Shown here: in pieces, positions 45,383-53,228 of the stretch
How the letters are laid out: each line of letters opens with the position of its first letter
Numbering within the stretch: position 1 is the first letter of the stretch
Origin: Pseudorhodoferax sp032153935
GTDB lineage: Bacteria; Pseudomonadota; Gammaproteobacteria; Burkholderiales; Burkholderiaceae_C
Assembly (NCBI RefSeq): GCF_964253035.1
Contig: NZ_CAXUQL020000001.1
Span: 3,596,001-3,660,000 of the forward strand
DNA: 64,000 bases
Direction of reading: 5' to 3'
Notes under the pieces: model-generated
Told to the model about the DNA's origin: nothing
Databases searched by the model: none
Seen by the model: only the letters and a program-made list of their open reading frames with translations
Program-made: the position numbers and the translations under genes

Positions 45383-45397
45383 GCGGCGGCGTTCTCA
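45340..45397 (+). other. attC: Terminal degenerate attC
   Basis: CTTTAAC, then TGCCGCTGCATCCGACCGCC-TTC-GGCGTCGGCTGAGCGGCGGC, then GTTCTCA. The stem is a typical short attC, but the inverse core begins with C and the core departs from GTTRRRY. The site marks the right end of the array, against chromosomal sequence. Confidence 0.65.
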
Positions 45398-45748
45398 CGG
45401 AGCCACTTCGATCACCTGGCGTTTTCGGTGAAGTCGAGCACCAGCTAGGCTGTATACGACTTCGACTTCGACTTCGACTTCGACTTCGACTTCGACTTCG
45501 ACTTCGACTTCGACTTCACTAAGATGAACGGCGCTTTCGACCTGGGCGTTCCCTACACGATCACCGGGACGTGGACCACGGACACCGACTTCGAAGACAA
45601 GCAGGGCAGCGACCAGGACATCTCGCACATCAGCGTCTGGGCGCGTGATCCGATCACGGTGGCCGAGGTCCCCGAGCCGGCTTCGCTGGCGTTGGTCGGC
45701 CTGGGGCTGGTTGGCCTCGCTGCTGCGCGGCGCCGCAAGCAAGCCTGA
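45398..45748 (+). pseudogene. 5'-truncated PEP-CTERM protein gene with (Asp-Phe)10 repeat
   Basis: The frame reads SHFDHLAFSVKSSTS, a TAG stop at 45446, AVY, ten Asp-Phe pairs, then TKMNGAFDLGVPYTITGTW and the PEP-CTERM signal VPEPASLALVGLGLVGLAAARRRKQA. The 5' end, including the signal peptide, is missing, and the remainder starts right at the integron boundary. An internal ATG at 45524 could give a 74-residue peptide, but without export signal. Best read as the remnant of an exported protein gene broken when the array formed or moved. Confidence 0.7.
45458..45517 (+). repeat. Tandem hexanucleotide repeat (GACTTC)10
   Basis: Ten perfect copies of GACTTC, in frame as Asp-Phe with the PEP-CTERM remnant. 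A perfect tract of this length is prone to slippage. It is the only such microsatellite seen in the window. Confidence 0.95.
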
Positions 45749-45968
45749 CTGGTGTCCTTGCTGTCACGCGACCTGGCCTCGGCCGGGTTTTCCGTTGTCG
45801 GCGTTGCTCCAATGACGCAGCGCTGGCGAAAGGCACCGTGTTCACCTGGCGTCGCGCGCTGTCTTGGCGCCTGCGCGGCAATGGCAATTCTTGCGCCAAC
45901 CACTTGAGGACTGATCTGCAGGGAAAATGGCGGCGCTTTCTTCTGTGTTCCCCCGCCTCCGAATTCCG

Positions 45969-46973
45969 ATGGTTGAGAAAAATCAAGCGCTCCACATCAG
46001 CGTCGCCCCGATGCTGGACTGGACCGACCGGCATTGCCGCTATTTCCACCGCCAGCTGTCGCAACGCGCACGCCTGTACACCGAGATGGTGACGACCGGC
46101 GCGCTGCTGCATGGCGACGTGGCGCGGCACCTGCGGCTGGACGAGGCCGAGCACCCCGTCGCGCTGCAACTCGGCGGCAGCGAGCCGGCCGACCTCGCGC
46201 ACTGCGCCAGGCTGGGCGAGCAGTGGGGCTACGACGAGATCAACCTGAACTGCGGCTGCCCGTCCGAGCGCGTGCAGCGTGGCGCCTTCGGGGCCTGCCT
46301 GATGGCCGAACCGCAACTGGTGGCCGACGGCGTGAAGGCCATGGTGGATGCGGTCGGCATTCCCGTGACCGTCAAGCACCGCATCGGCATCGATCGCGGC
46401 GAGGACTACGGCTTCGTGCGCGACTTCGTCGGCACCGTCAGCGAGGCCGGTTGCAGCACCTTCATCGTGCACGCGCGCAATGCCTGGCTCAAGGGCCTGT
46501 CGCCCAAGGAGAACCGCGACATCCCGCCGCTGCGCTACGAGCTCGTGCACCGGCTCAAGCGCGACTTTCCGCAGCTCGCCATCGTCATCAACGGCGGTCT
46601 CAAGACCACGGCGCAGGTGGGCGAGCAGCTGGAACTGCTCGACGGCGCCATGCTGGGCCGCGAGGCCTACCACAACCCCTGGTGGCTGGCCGAATGGGAC
46701 AGCGCGTTCTTCGGCATGCCCACCGATTCCGTGCGCACGCGCGAATCGGTGGAGGAGGCGATGCTGCGCTACATGGAGCGCGAGGCGCGCACGCACGGCA
46801 CGCACTGGCACGCCATCGCGCGCCACATGATGGGCCTGCGCCACGGCTTGCCCGGCGCCCGGCGCTGGCGCCAGGTCTGGAGCGACCACCGCATGAAGGC
46901 GCTGCCGCCGGCCGAGGTCGCGGCGATCGCGCATGCTCCCGTATCCTCGGCCGAGCCGGCGCACGCCGCCTGA
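45969..46973 (+). CDS. dusA: tRNA-dihydrouridine synthase A
   Basis: A 334-residue FMN enzyme that reduces uridine to dihydrouridine in the tRNA D-loop. It contains HISVAPMLDWTDRHCRYF, VALQLGGSEP, YDEINLNCGCPSERVQRGAFGACLM with the catalytic Cys, VTVKHRIGID, FIVHARNAWLKGLSPKENR and DGAMLGREAYHNPW. These are DusA-specific. ATG 45969 places the APMLDWTD motif at the usual distance; ATG 45927, with a close AGGGA, would add 14 residues. Not obviously co-transcribed with its neighbours. Confidence 0.95.
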   Translation: MVEKNQALHISVAPMLDWTDRHCRYFHRQLSQRARLYTEMVTTGALLHGDVARHLRLDEAEHPVALQLGGSEPADLAHCARLGEQWGYDEINLNCGCPSERVQRGAFGACLMAEPQLVADGVKAMVDAVGIPVTVKHRIGIDRGEDYGFVRDFVGTVSEAGCSTFIVHARNAWLKGLSPKENRDIPPLRYELVHRLKRDFPQLAIVINGGLKTTAQVGEQLELLDGAMLGREAYHNPWWLAEWDSAFFGMPTDSVRTRESVEEAMLRYMEREARTHGTHWHAIARHMMGLRHGLPGARRWRQVWSDHRMKALPPAEVAAIAHAPVSSAEPAHAA

Positions 46974-47015
46974 GCCGCAACCACCTTCTTTTCAACCGAC
47001 CGGACTTCTGCATCC

Positions 47016-47954
47016 ATGACCCGACCACGCATCCTCCAGATCGGCAAGCTCTTTCCTGCCACCGAGCAGGCCCTGGCCGCCCAGTACGACGTCCACCTGC
47101 TGGTCAGCGAAGCCGATCCCAAGGCCTTTCTTGCGCGCGAGGGTGGCAACTTCGTGGGCGTGGCCACCAGCGCCGGCATCGGCATCGATGCCGCCACCAT
47201 CGCGGCGCTGCCGAACCTGAAGGTCATCTCCAGCTTCGGCGTGGGCTTCGACAAGGTCGATGTGGCCGCCGCCCGCGCGCGCGGCATCCCCGTGGGCTAC
47301 ACGCCCGACGTGCTCAACGACTGCGTGGCCGACACCGCCTTCGGCCTGGTCATCGACGCGGGCCGCCGGTTCACCGACTCCGACCGCTACCTGCGCCGCG
47401 GCGACTGGCTCAAGGCCCCGTACCCGCTGGCCACGCGCATCAGCGGCAAGAAGCTGGGCATCGTCGGCCTGGGCCGCATCGGCCGCGTGATCGCGCGCCG
47501 CGCGAGCGGCTTCGACATGCAGGTGCGCTACCACAACCGCCGGCCGGTCGAGGGCGTCGAGGGCTACGAGGCGACGCTAGCAGGCCTGGCGCGCTGGGCG
47601 GATTTCCTGGTCGTGGCCGCGGCCGGCGGTGCCGAATCGCGCCACCTGATCTCGCGCGAGATCCTGGCTGCGCTGGGCCCCCAGGGCTTCCTCATCAACA
47701 TCGCGCGCGGCACGGTGGTGGACGAGCAGGCACTGATCGAGGCGCTGGAGAACAAGACCATCGCCGGTGCCGGCCTGGACGTCTACGAAGACGAGCCGCG
47801 CGTGCCCGCCCGCCTGATCGCCTGCGAGAACGCGGTGCTGCTGCCGCACCTGGCCAGCGGTACGCGCGAGACGCGCCAGGCCATGGGCGACCTGGTGCTG
47901 GAGAACCTGCGCAGCTTCTTCGCCACGGGGCAGGTGGCCGTCGCCGTTCCCTGA
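47016..47954 (+). CDS. D-isomer-specific 2-hydroxyacid dehydrogenase (glyoxylate/hydroxypyruvate reductase type)
   Basis: A 312-residue NAD(P)-dependent dehydrogenase. LKVISSFGVGFDKVDVAAARARGIPVGYTPDVLND lies in the substrate domain, then GIVGLGRIGRVIARR for the dinucleotide, FLINIARGTVVDEQAL with catalytic Arg nearby, GLDVYEDEP with Glu, and LLPHLASGT with His. It probably reduces glyoxylate or hydroxypyruvate. It lies 42 bp after dusA and ahead of an M20 peptidase on the same strand. Confidence 0.92.
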   Translation: MTRPRILQIGKLFPATEQALAAQYDVHLLVSEADPKAFLAREGGNFVGVATSAGIGIDAATIAALPNLKVISSFGVGFDKVDVAAARARGIPVGYTPDVLNDCVADTAFGLVIDAGRRFTDSDRYLRRGDWLKAPYPLATRISGKKLGIVGLGRIGRVIARRASGFDMQVRYHNRRPVEGVEGYEATLAGLARWADFLVVAAAGGAESRHLISREILAALGPQGFLINIARGTVVDEQALIEALENKTIAGAGLDVYEDEPRVPARLIACENAVLLPHLASGTRETRQAMGDLVLENLRSFFATGQVAVAVP

Positions 47955-47972
47955 GCCGCAGGGGCTAAGCTC

Positions 47973-47996
47973 GGGGGCTTGATCCGAGGAGCCCCC
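47973..47996 (+). promoter_or_regulatory. Hairpin enclosing the ribosome binding site of the M20 peptidase gene
   Basis: GGGGGCT (47973-47979) pairs with AGCCCCC (47990-47996), ending one base before the ATG. The Shine-Dalgarno sequence GAGGAG lies in the loop and right arm, so folding would hide it. Alternatively it is a weak terminator for the gene upstream. Confidence 0.45.
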
Positions 47997-49754
47997 ATGT
48001 CCCCCGTTCTCCCCATCCCTTTCCGACTCGCCGGCGTTGCCGCCGTGCTGGCCTTGGCCGGCTGCGCCACCACCACCGGCCAGGCACCCGCCGCTGCGCT
48101 CAAGAAGCCCGAGCTCGAGCAGATCGCCGCGCAACAGCAGGGCCGCGTGCCGGTGTCGTTCGCGGCCTTCCTGGCCCAGGTGGCGCAAGACCGGCCGGCG
48201 CTCGCACTGCTGGCCCAGCGCTACCAGCGGCGTGAGGCGCTGACGCCCGACGAGACGCTGCAGGCCGCGCGCCTGCTGGGCCTGCACAACCGGCTGTTGA
48301 ACCAGGCCGCCGTGATCGACACCACCGCGCGCATGGTGGCGCTGCCCACCTTCCGTGGCAGCGTGCCGCCGCACGAGGACCCGCAGATCATCGCCTTCGG
48401 CCAGCTGCTGGGCCGCATGGCGGCCGACTTCGGCCTGTCCTACCGCAACGTGGACAACCGCGTGTTCGAGGTCAAGCTGCCCGGCAGCGGCAGCGAGGAG
48501 TTCGGCATCCTCACGCACGCCGACGTGGTGCCCGTGGTGGCCAGCGAGTGGGTGCTGGAAGACGGCACCAAACTCGACCCGTTCAAGCTCACGCGCGTGG
48601 GCGGCCTGCTGTATGGCCGCGGCAGCATCGACGACAAGGGCTCCATCGCCACCGTGCTCTACGCCATGAAGGCCGTGAAGGACAGCGGCCTGCCGCTGGC
48701 CCGCACCATCCGCCTGATGGTCGACACCACCGAGGAAACCGGCGGCGAGGCGATCCGCTACTACCAGCAGGGCACGCAGCTGCCCCAGTACAACATCGTG
48801 CTCGACAGCCGCTACCCCGCCGTGGTGGCCGAGAAGGGCACGGGCGCACTGCGCGCCAGCTTCGCCGTGGCGCCGGCGCGGCCGGCGGCGCCGGGCGCGG
48901 CGACGATCACGGCGCTGGCCGGCGCCGCATCGGCCAACGCGATCCCGCAGACCGCCACGGCGCGGCTGCAGGCGGCCGATGCGGCGGCCCTGGCCAGCAG
49001 GCTGCAGGCTGCCGCCACCGCATTCGTGCAGCAGTACACGCCGCAGGGCGGCAAGTTCGCCATCGCGGTGGCGCCGCGCGCCGACGGCGTGGACCTCAAG
49101 GTCACCGGCGCCTCGGCCCACGGCTCGCGGCCCGAGGAGGGCGTGAACCCGCTGCCGCGCCTGGCGCTGTTCGTGCAGACCGCCGGCGTGCCGCTGGCCG
49201 ACAACGGCTACGTCCAGGCCACGCGCTACATCGCCGATCTGTTCGGCCTGGACTACCTGGGCAACCGGATGGGCCTGGCCTATGCCGACAGCTTCATGGG
49301 CCCGCTGACGGCCTCGCCCACGCTGGTGCGCGAGAACGCGGGCAAGGTCGAGGTGACGGCCAATGTGCGCATGCCGCGCGGCAACACGCCCGAGGCGCTC
49401 AGCGCGGCCACGCAGGCCAAGGTGCGCGCCTGGGGCGCGGCCAACGGCATCGCGGTCGAGGTGGCGCACACCCAGGGCAACTGGATGGCACGCGACCCCA
49501 AGGGCGCCTGGCTGGCCACGCTGCTCAACATCTTCGGCGACACCACCGGCCTGCCGGCCGCGCCCGTGTCCACCGCCGGCAGCACCACGGCCAAGCAGAT
49601 GCCCAACGCGATCAACTTCGGCCCGGCCATGCCGGGCAAAAAGTACACGGCGCACAACGCCAACGAGTACAAGGAAATCGCCGACCTGGACGCCGACATG
49701 CAGATGTTCACCGAGATGCTGCTGCGCATCGGCAACCTGCCGCAGATGCAGTAA
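47997..49754 (+). CDS. M20 family dipeptidase lipoprotein
   Basis: A 585-residue zinc peptidase. A lipoprotein signal ends LALAGC (Cys22). The M20 metal ligands are visible as GILTHADVVPV, GRGSIDDKGSI and MVDTTEETGGE; the dimerisation domain carries SAHGSRPEEGVNPL, and HNANEYKEI gives the last histidine. It is longer than typical PepV/dipeptidases (about 470), with an insertion near residues 270-350 in the lid region. An envelope-anchored dipeptidase could free amino acids for uptake. Its TAA stop is the left target duplication of MITE-like element B. Confidence 0.92.
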   Translation: MSPVLPIPFRLAGVAAVLALAGCATTTGQAPAAALKKPELEQIAAQQQGRVPVSFAAFLAQVAQDRPALALLAQRYQRREALTPDETLQAARLLGLHNRLLNQAAVIDTTARMVALPTFRGSVPPHEDPQIIAFGQLLGRMAADFGLSYRNVDNRVFEVKLPGSGSEEFGILTHADVVPVVASEWVLEDGTKLDPFKLTRVGGLLYGRGSIDDKGSIATVLYAMKAVKDSGLPLARTIRLMVDTTEETGGEAIRYYQQGTQLPQYNIVLDSRYPAVVAEKGTGALRASFAVAPARPAAPGAATITALAGAASANAIPQTATARLQAADAAALASRLQAAATAFVQQYTPQGGKFAIAVAPRADGVDLKVTGASAHGSRPEEGVNPLPRLALFVQTAGVPLADNGYVQATRYIADLFGLDYLGNRMGLAYADSFMGPLTASPTLVRENAGKVEVTANVRMPRGNTPEALSAATQAKVRAWGAANGIAVEVAHTQGNWMARDPKGAWLATLLNIFGDTTGLPAAPVSTAGSTTAKQMPNAINFGPAMPGKKYTAHNANEYKEIADLDADMQMFTEMLLRIGNLPQMQ

Positions 49755-49993
49755 CCCTAGATTCGGCAGTTGACCGCTCGTAGCCCTTTGGAAAGCCGCA
49801 TGAACACTGGACTTGGCGTCTTCGATGAGCTTCACCTTCTGGGTGAGGACGCTATGCACCCGCCGGCACCGCGCTCGCCGCGCCATGCTGCGTTGCTTCT
49901 CCTTGCGCACAGGCGTTTGCCGCGTCGTCGCGCCTTGCCTGGCACGCCGATCACGGCACCGTCGGGCGCATCCAACTGCCGAATCTAGGGTAA
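49752..49993. mobile_element. MITE-like element B with TAA target duplication
   Basis: A 236-bp element (49755-49990) with perfect 18-bp terminal inverted repeats CCCTAGATTCGGCAGTTG. TAA flanks both ends (49752-49754 and 49991-49993), and the left copy is the stop codon of the peptidase gene. No transposase is encoded. The repeats differ from those of element A, so the two belong to separate families with the same TNA target habit. Confidence 0.85.
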
Positions 49994-50085
49994 CGGGATC
50001 TTGTCCCGGCGGAGACGGCCGCGCCGTGCGGCCGCTGCGAAGATCCTGCGCTGCAACCAAGCCAGACCCCGGGAGAAGACCACCC

Positions 50086-51252
50086 ATGAGCATCCAACGC
50101 AAGGCCTGCATCGTCGGCGCCTACGAACACCCCACGCGCAAGGCGCCCGACAAGACCGTGGCCCAGCTGCACGCCGAAGTGGCGCGCGGCGCGCTGCTCG
50201 ATGCAGGCCTCGCGCTCGGCGACGTGGACGGCTACTTCTGCGCCGGCGACGCGCCCGGCCTGGGCGCGCTGAACATCGCCGACCACATCGGCCTGCACCC
50301 GCGCCATGTGGACTCGACCGACATGGGCGGTTCGTCCTACCTGGCCCACGTGGGCCATGCCGCGCAGGCGATTGCCGCGGGCAAGTGCAACGTGGCGCTG
50401 ATCACGCTGGCCGGCCGGCCGCGCTCGGAAGCCTCCAGCGGCACGCAGCCGCGCAACTGGGGCCCGAACCTGCCGGACCAGCCCTTCGAGGCGCCGTTCG
50501 GCCCGGTCACCGTCAACATGTACGCCATGGTGGCCATGCGCCACATGCACGACTGGGGCACCACGGCCGAGCAGCTGGCCTGGATCAAGGTGGCCATGTC
50601 GCACCACGCCCAGCACAACCCGCACGCCATGCTGCGCGATGTGGTCACGGTCGAGGACGTGATCAACTCGCCCATGATCTCCGACCCGCTGCACAAGCTC
50701 GATTGCTGCGTGGTCAGCGACGGCGGCGGCGCCCTGGTCGTCACGCGGCCCGAGATCGCGCGCAGCTTGAAGCGCCCCATCGTCAACGTGCTCGGCGCGG
50801 GCGAGGCGCTCAAGGGGCAGGAAGGCGGCAACATCGACCTGTGGTACTCGGGCGCCGTGTGGTCCGGCCCGCGCGCGTTCGAGGAGGCTGGCGTGAAGCC
50901 CGCCGACATCCAGTACGCCTCGATCTACGACAGCTTCACGATCACCGTGCTCATGCAGCTGGAAGACCTGGGCTTTTGCAAGCGCGGAGAGGGCGGCCGC
51001 TTCGTGGCCGACGGCAACCTGATCTCGGGCACGGGCAAGCTGCCCGTCAACACCGACGGAGGCGGCCTGTGCAACAACCACCCGGCCAACCGCGGCGGCA
51101 TCACCAAGGTGATCGAGGCCGTGCGCCAGCTGCGCGGCGAGGCGCACCCCGCGGTGCAGGTGAAGAACTGCGGCCTGGCGCTCGCGCAGGGCACGGGCGG
51201 GCTGCTGGGCTCGCGCCACGGCAGCGCCACCTTGATCATGGAAAGGGCTTGA
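50086..51252 (+). CDS. Thiolase-fold protein of the acetyl-CoA acetyltransferase/SCP-2 type
   Basis: A 388-residue thiolase-superfamily protein: KACIVGAYEHPTRKA, HVDSTDMGGSSYLAHVGHAAQAIAAGKCNVAL, PEIARSLKRPIVNVLG, IQYASIYDSFTITVLMQLEDLGF and NTDGGGLCNNHPANRGG, ending CGLALAQGTGGLLGSRH. In the position of the nucleophilic Cys the sequence is MGGSS, so a classical Claisen thiolase is unlikely. Similar Cys-less proteins paired with DUF35 act as retro-aldolases on side-chain CoA esters. The DUF35 partner begins one base after its stop. Confidence 0.9.
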   Translation: MSIQRKACIVGAYEHPTRKAPDKTVAQLHAEVARGALLDAGLALGDVDGYFCAGDAPGLGALNIADHIGLHPRHVDSTDMGGSSYLAHVGHAAQAIAAGKCNVALITLAGRPRSEASSGTQPRNWGPNLPDQPFEAPFGPVTVNMYAMVAMRHMHDWGTTAEQLAWIKVAMSHHAQHNPHAMLRDVVTVEDVINSPMISDPLHKLDCCVVSDGGGALVVTRPEIARSLKRPIVNVLGAGEALKGQEGGNIDLWYSGAVWSGPRAFEEAGVKPADIQYASIYDSFTITVLMQLEDLGFCKRGEGGRFVADGNLISGTGKLPVNTDGGGLCNNHPANRGGITKVIEAVRQLRGEAHPAVQVKNCGLALAQGTGGLLGSRHGSATLIMERA

Positions 51253-51253
51253 G

Positions 51254-51658
51254 ATGACGACGATGGCACAAGACCGCACCTGGCCCGCGCCCGTGGTCTA
51301 CCCCGACAACGCCGAGTTCTGGGCCGGCACCGCCGCCGGCCAGCTGCTGGTGCGCCACTGCGAGGACTGCGGCAAGCCGCACTGGTACCCGCGCACGCAG
51401 TGCCCGTTCTGCATGTCCGACCGCACGGCCTTCAAGCCTGCGGCCGGCAAGGGCGCGATCTACAGCTTCACCGTGTGCCGCCGCGTGGGGCCTGTGCCTT
51501 ACGCCATGGCCTATGTGCGGCTGGACGAGGGCGTGACCATGATGACCAACATCGTCGACTGCGACCTCGATGCGCTGGCCATTGGCCAGCGCGTGGAGCT
51601 GGTGTTCAAGGCCGCGGAAGGCGGCGCCATGCTGCCGATGTTCCGCCCGGCGGGCTGA
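51254..51658 (+). CDS. Zn-ribbon/OB-fold (DUF35) acyl-CoA-associated protein
   Basis: A 134-residue protein with the zinc ribbon CEDCGK...CPFC at about 36-52 and a C-terminal OB fold (AIYSFTVCRRVGPVPYAMAYVRLDEGVTMMTNIV). DUF35 proteins bind thiolase-fold partners and complete the CoA-binding site. It starts one base after the thiolase stop, so the two make a two-gene operon and very likely a complex. Confidence 0.93.
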   Translation: MTTMAQDRTWPAPVVYPDNAEFWAGTAAGQLLVRHCEDCGKPHWYPRTQCPFCMSDRTAFKPAAGKGAIYSFTVCRRVGPVPYAMAYVRLDEGVTMMTNIVDCDLDALAIGQRVELVFKAAEGGAMLPMFRPAG

Positions 51659-51676
51659 GCACGCCCGCGCAGCGCC

Positions 51677-52285
51677 TCAGCGGTGCGGCGCGGCGGCGAT
51701 CACCTGCTGCACGCCCGAGATCATCATCTCCACGGCCATGGCGGCCAGCAGCAGGCCCATGAAGCGTTCGAGCGCCACCAGCCCGGAGGCACCCAGCCGC
51801 CGCGACAGCACCTGCGCCGAGGCCAGCACGGCCCACACCACGACCATGGCCAGCACGATGGCGGCCGTCCACAACCACGCCCGGTCCGGCTGGCGCGAGG
51901 CCAGTACCACCACGGTGGCCAGCGCCGAAGGCCCGGCCAGCAGCGGGATCGCCAGCGGCACCAGCAGCGGCTCGCCCTCGGTCTCGGCGCTGGCCACGCT
52001 CACGCCCATGCCGGGAAAGGCCATGCCCAGCGCGATCAGGAACAGGATCACGCCACCGGCGATCTCCAGCGCCACCTGGCTCAGCCGCATGGCCTTGAGC
52101 AGCACGTCGCCGCCCAGCATGAACAGCAGCAGGATCACGGTGGCGATGGCGCACTCGCGCGTGATGACCCACAGCCGGCGTTGCCGCGGCACGTCCTTCA
52201 GCAGGCTCAGCACCACGGGCACGTTGCCCAGCGGGTCGGCGACGATCAGCAGCACGATGAAGGCCGAGACGAAGTCGTGGTCCAT
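51677..52285 (-). CDS. MarC family integral membrane protein
   Basis: A 202-residue protein with six transmembrane helices: FVSAFIVLLIVADPLGNVPVVLSLL, ECAIATVILLLFMLGGDVLL, IAGGVILFLIALGMAF, PLAIPLLAGPSALATVVVLAS and others. DPLGNVP and PLAIPLLAGP are MarC signatures. The family's transport role is unsettled. Its ATG overlaps the TGA stop of the EamA gene upstream (TGATG), so the two are coupled. Confidence 0.92.
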   Translation of the reverse strand: MDHDFVSAFIVLLIVADPLGNVPVVLSLLKDVPRQRRLWVITRECAIATVILLLFMLGGDVLLKAMRLSQVALEIAGGVILFLIALGMAFPGMGVSVASAETEGEPLLVPLAIPLLAGPSALATVVVLASRQPDRAWLWTAAIVLAMVVVWAVLASAQVLSRRLGASGLVALERFMGLLLAAMAVEMMISGVQQVIAAAPHR

Positions 52286-53190
52286 CACACGCTCCGCATC
52301 CTGCCGGTCCATTGCGAGACCATCACGCCCAGCACGATCACCGCGGCGCCCGCCAGCGCCCGGCCCGACAGCACTTCGTGGATGTAGAACACCGCCGTGA
52401 TCGCCGCGAACACCGGCTCCAGGCTGTACATCAGCGCCGCCTCCACCGCCCGCACGCGGGCCTGGCCCCAGGCCTGCAGCCAGACCATGCCGGCACTGGC
52501 GGCCAGGCCCAGGTACAGCAGCGGCCAGGCATGCGCCTGGGCACGCGCGGGCAGCGTGGCCAGCGCGTCGCCGCCCTGCATGGCCACCGCTGCGGCGCCC
52601 AGGCCCAGCATCAGCGCGGACTGCACGGCCGCCAGCCGCTCTGGCCGGCAGTGCTGGCCCGCGCGCGCCATGGCCCGGCTGCACTGCTCGAAGGTCAGCA
52701 CATAGACGGCGTAGCAGAATGCGCTGGCCAGCGTCAGCGAGTCGCCCAGGCCCCAGGGCGCGGCCTCGTAGAACATGGCCGACATGCCCAGCACCGACAG
52801 CGCCGCGCCGGCCAGCACCGGCCAGCCCAGCCGCTGGCCCAGCAGGCTGGCCAGGATCGGCACCAGCACCACGTTCAGGCCGGTGATGAAGGCATTGCGG
52901 TTGCTGGTCGTGAGTGCCAGGCCGCTGACCTGCAGCGCCGTGGCCACGAACATCAGCAGGCCCATCCACGCACCCCAGCGCAGCTCCGGCGCCCGGATGC
53001 GGCGCAGGAAGGGCCACAGCACGGCCGAGGCCACGGCGAAGCGCAGCGCGATGATCTCCACCGCCCGCAGCTCGCCGGTCATGGCCTTCATCGCGGGGAA
53101 GGTCGTGCCCCAGACCACGGTGACGAGCAGCAGCGCCGCCACGCCCCAGCGGTGCGGCCGGGCGGCCAGCTCAGCCGGCGGGGCGGCCAT
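52285..53190 (-). CDS. EamA/DMT family transporter
   Basis: A 301-residue transporter with ten predicted helices in two EamA repeats: LLLVTVVWGTTFPAMKAM, LRFAVASAVLWPFL, GLALTTSNRNAFITGLNVVLVPI and the second repeat with MYSLEPVFAAITAVFYIHEVLSGRALAGAAVIVLGV. Members export metabolites or amino acids. It precedes the MarC gene on the same strand and begins 38 bp after the porin stop would be reached in the opposite order (porin 53229-54668 lies upstream). Confidence 0.92.
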   Translation of the reverse strand: MAAPPAELAARPHRWGVAALLLVTVVWGTTFPAMKAMTGELRAVEIIALRFAVASAVLWPFLRRIRAPELRWGAWMGLLMFVATALQVSGLALTTSNRNAFITGLNVVLVPILASLLGQRLGWPVLAGAALSVLGMSAMFYEAAPWGLGDSLTLASAFCYAVYVLTFEQCSRAMARAGQHCRPERLAAVQSALMLGLGAAAVAMQGGDALATLPARAQAHAWPLLYLGLAASAGMVWLQAWGQARVRAVEAALMYSLEPVFAAITAVFYIHEVLSGRALAGAAVIVLGVMVSQWTGRMRSV

Positions 53191-53228
53191 GCTGCTGCCC
53201 GGTGGCGGTGGGCCTCATGCGCAGGCGG

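Larger units (their letters stand above)
37203..45397. mobile_element. Chromosomal integron with IS91-like and IS1111-type insertions
   Basis: The unit comprises a divergent IntI-type integrase (37203-38270), an IS91-like pair (38587-40649), an attC (40904-40989) and three cassettes running away from intI. The attC sites of the first two cassettes are each split by a 1,479-bp IS110/IS1111-type element. A degenerate attC ends the array at 45397, against a truncated PEP-CTERM gene. Codon use and GC content in the cassettes are visibly lower than in the flanks, as expected for transferred cassettes. Confidence 0.82.

Noticed and set aside
45458..45517. GACTTC repeat as a possible CRISPR or origin iteron
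   Set aside because: No spacers and a six-base period within a coding frame; it is a simple microsatellite.
50086..51252. Calling the thiolase-fold protein a plain acetyl-CoA acetyltransferase
   Set aside because: The nucleophilic cysteine is absent at the expected site, so the name would imply an unsupported reaction.
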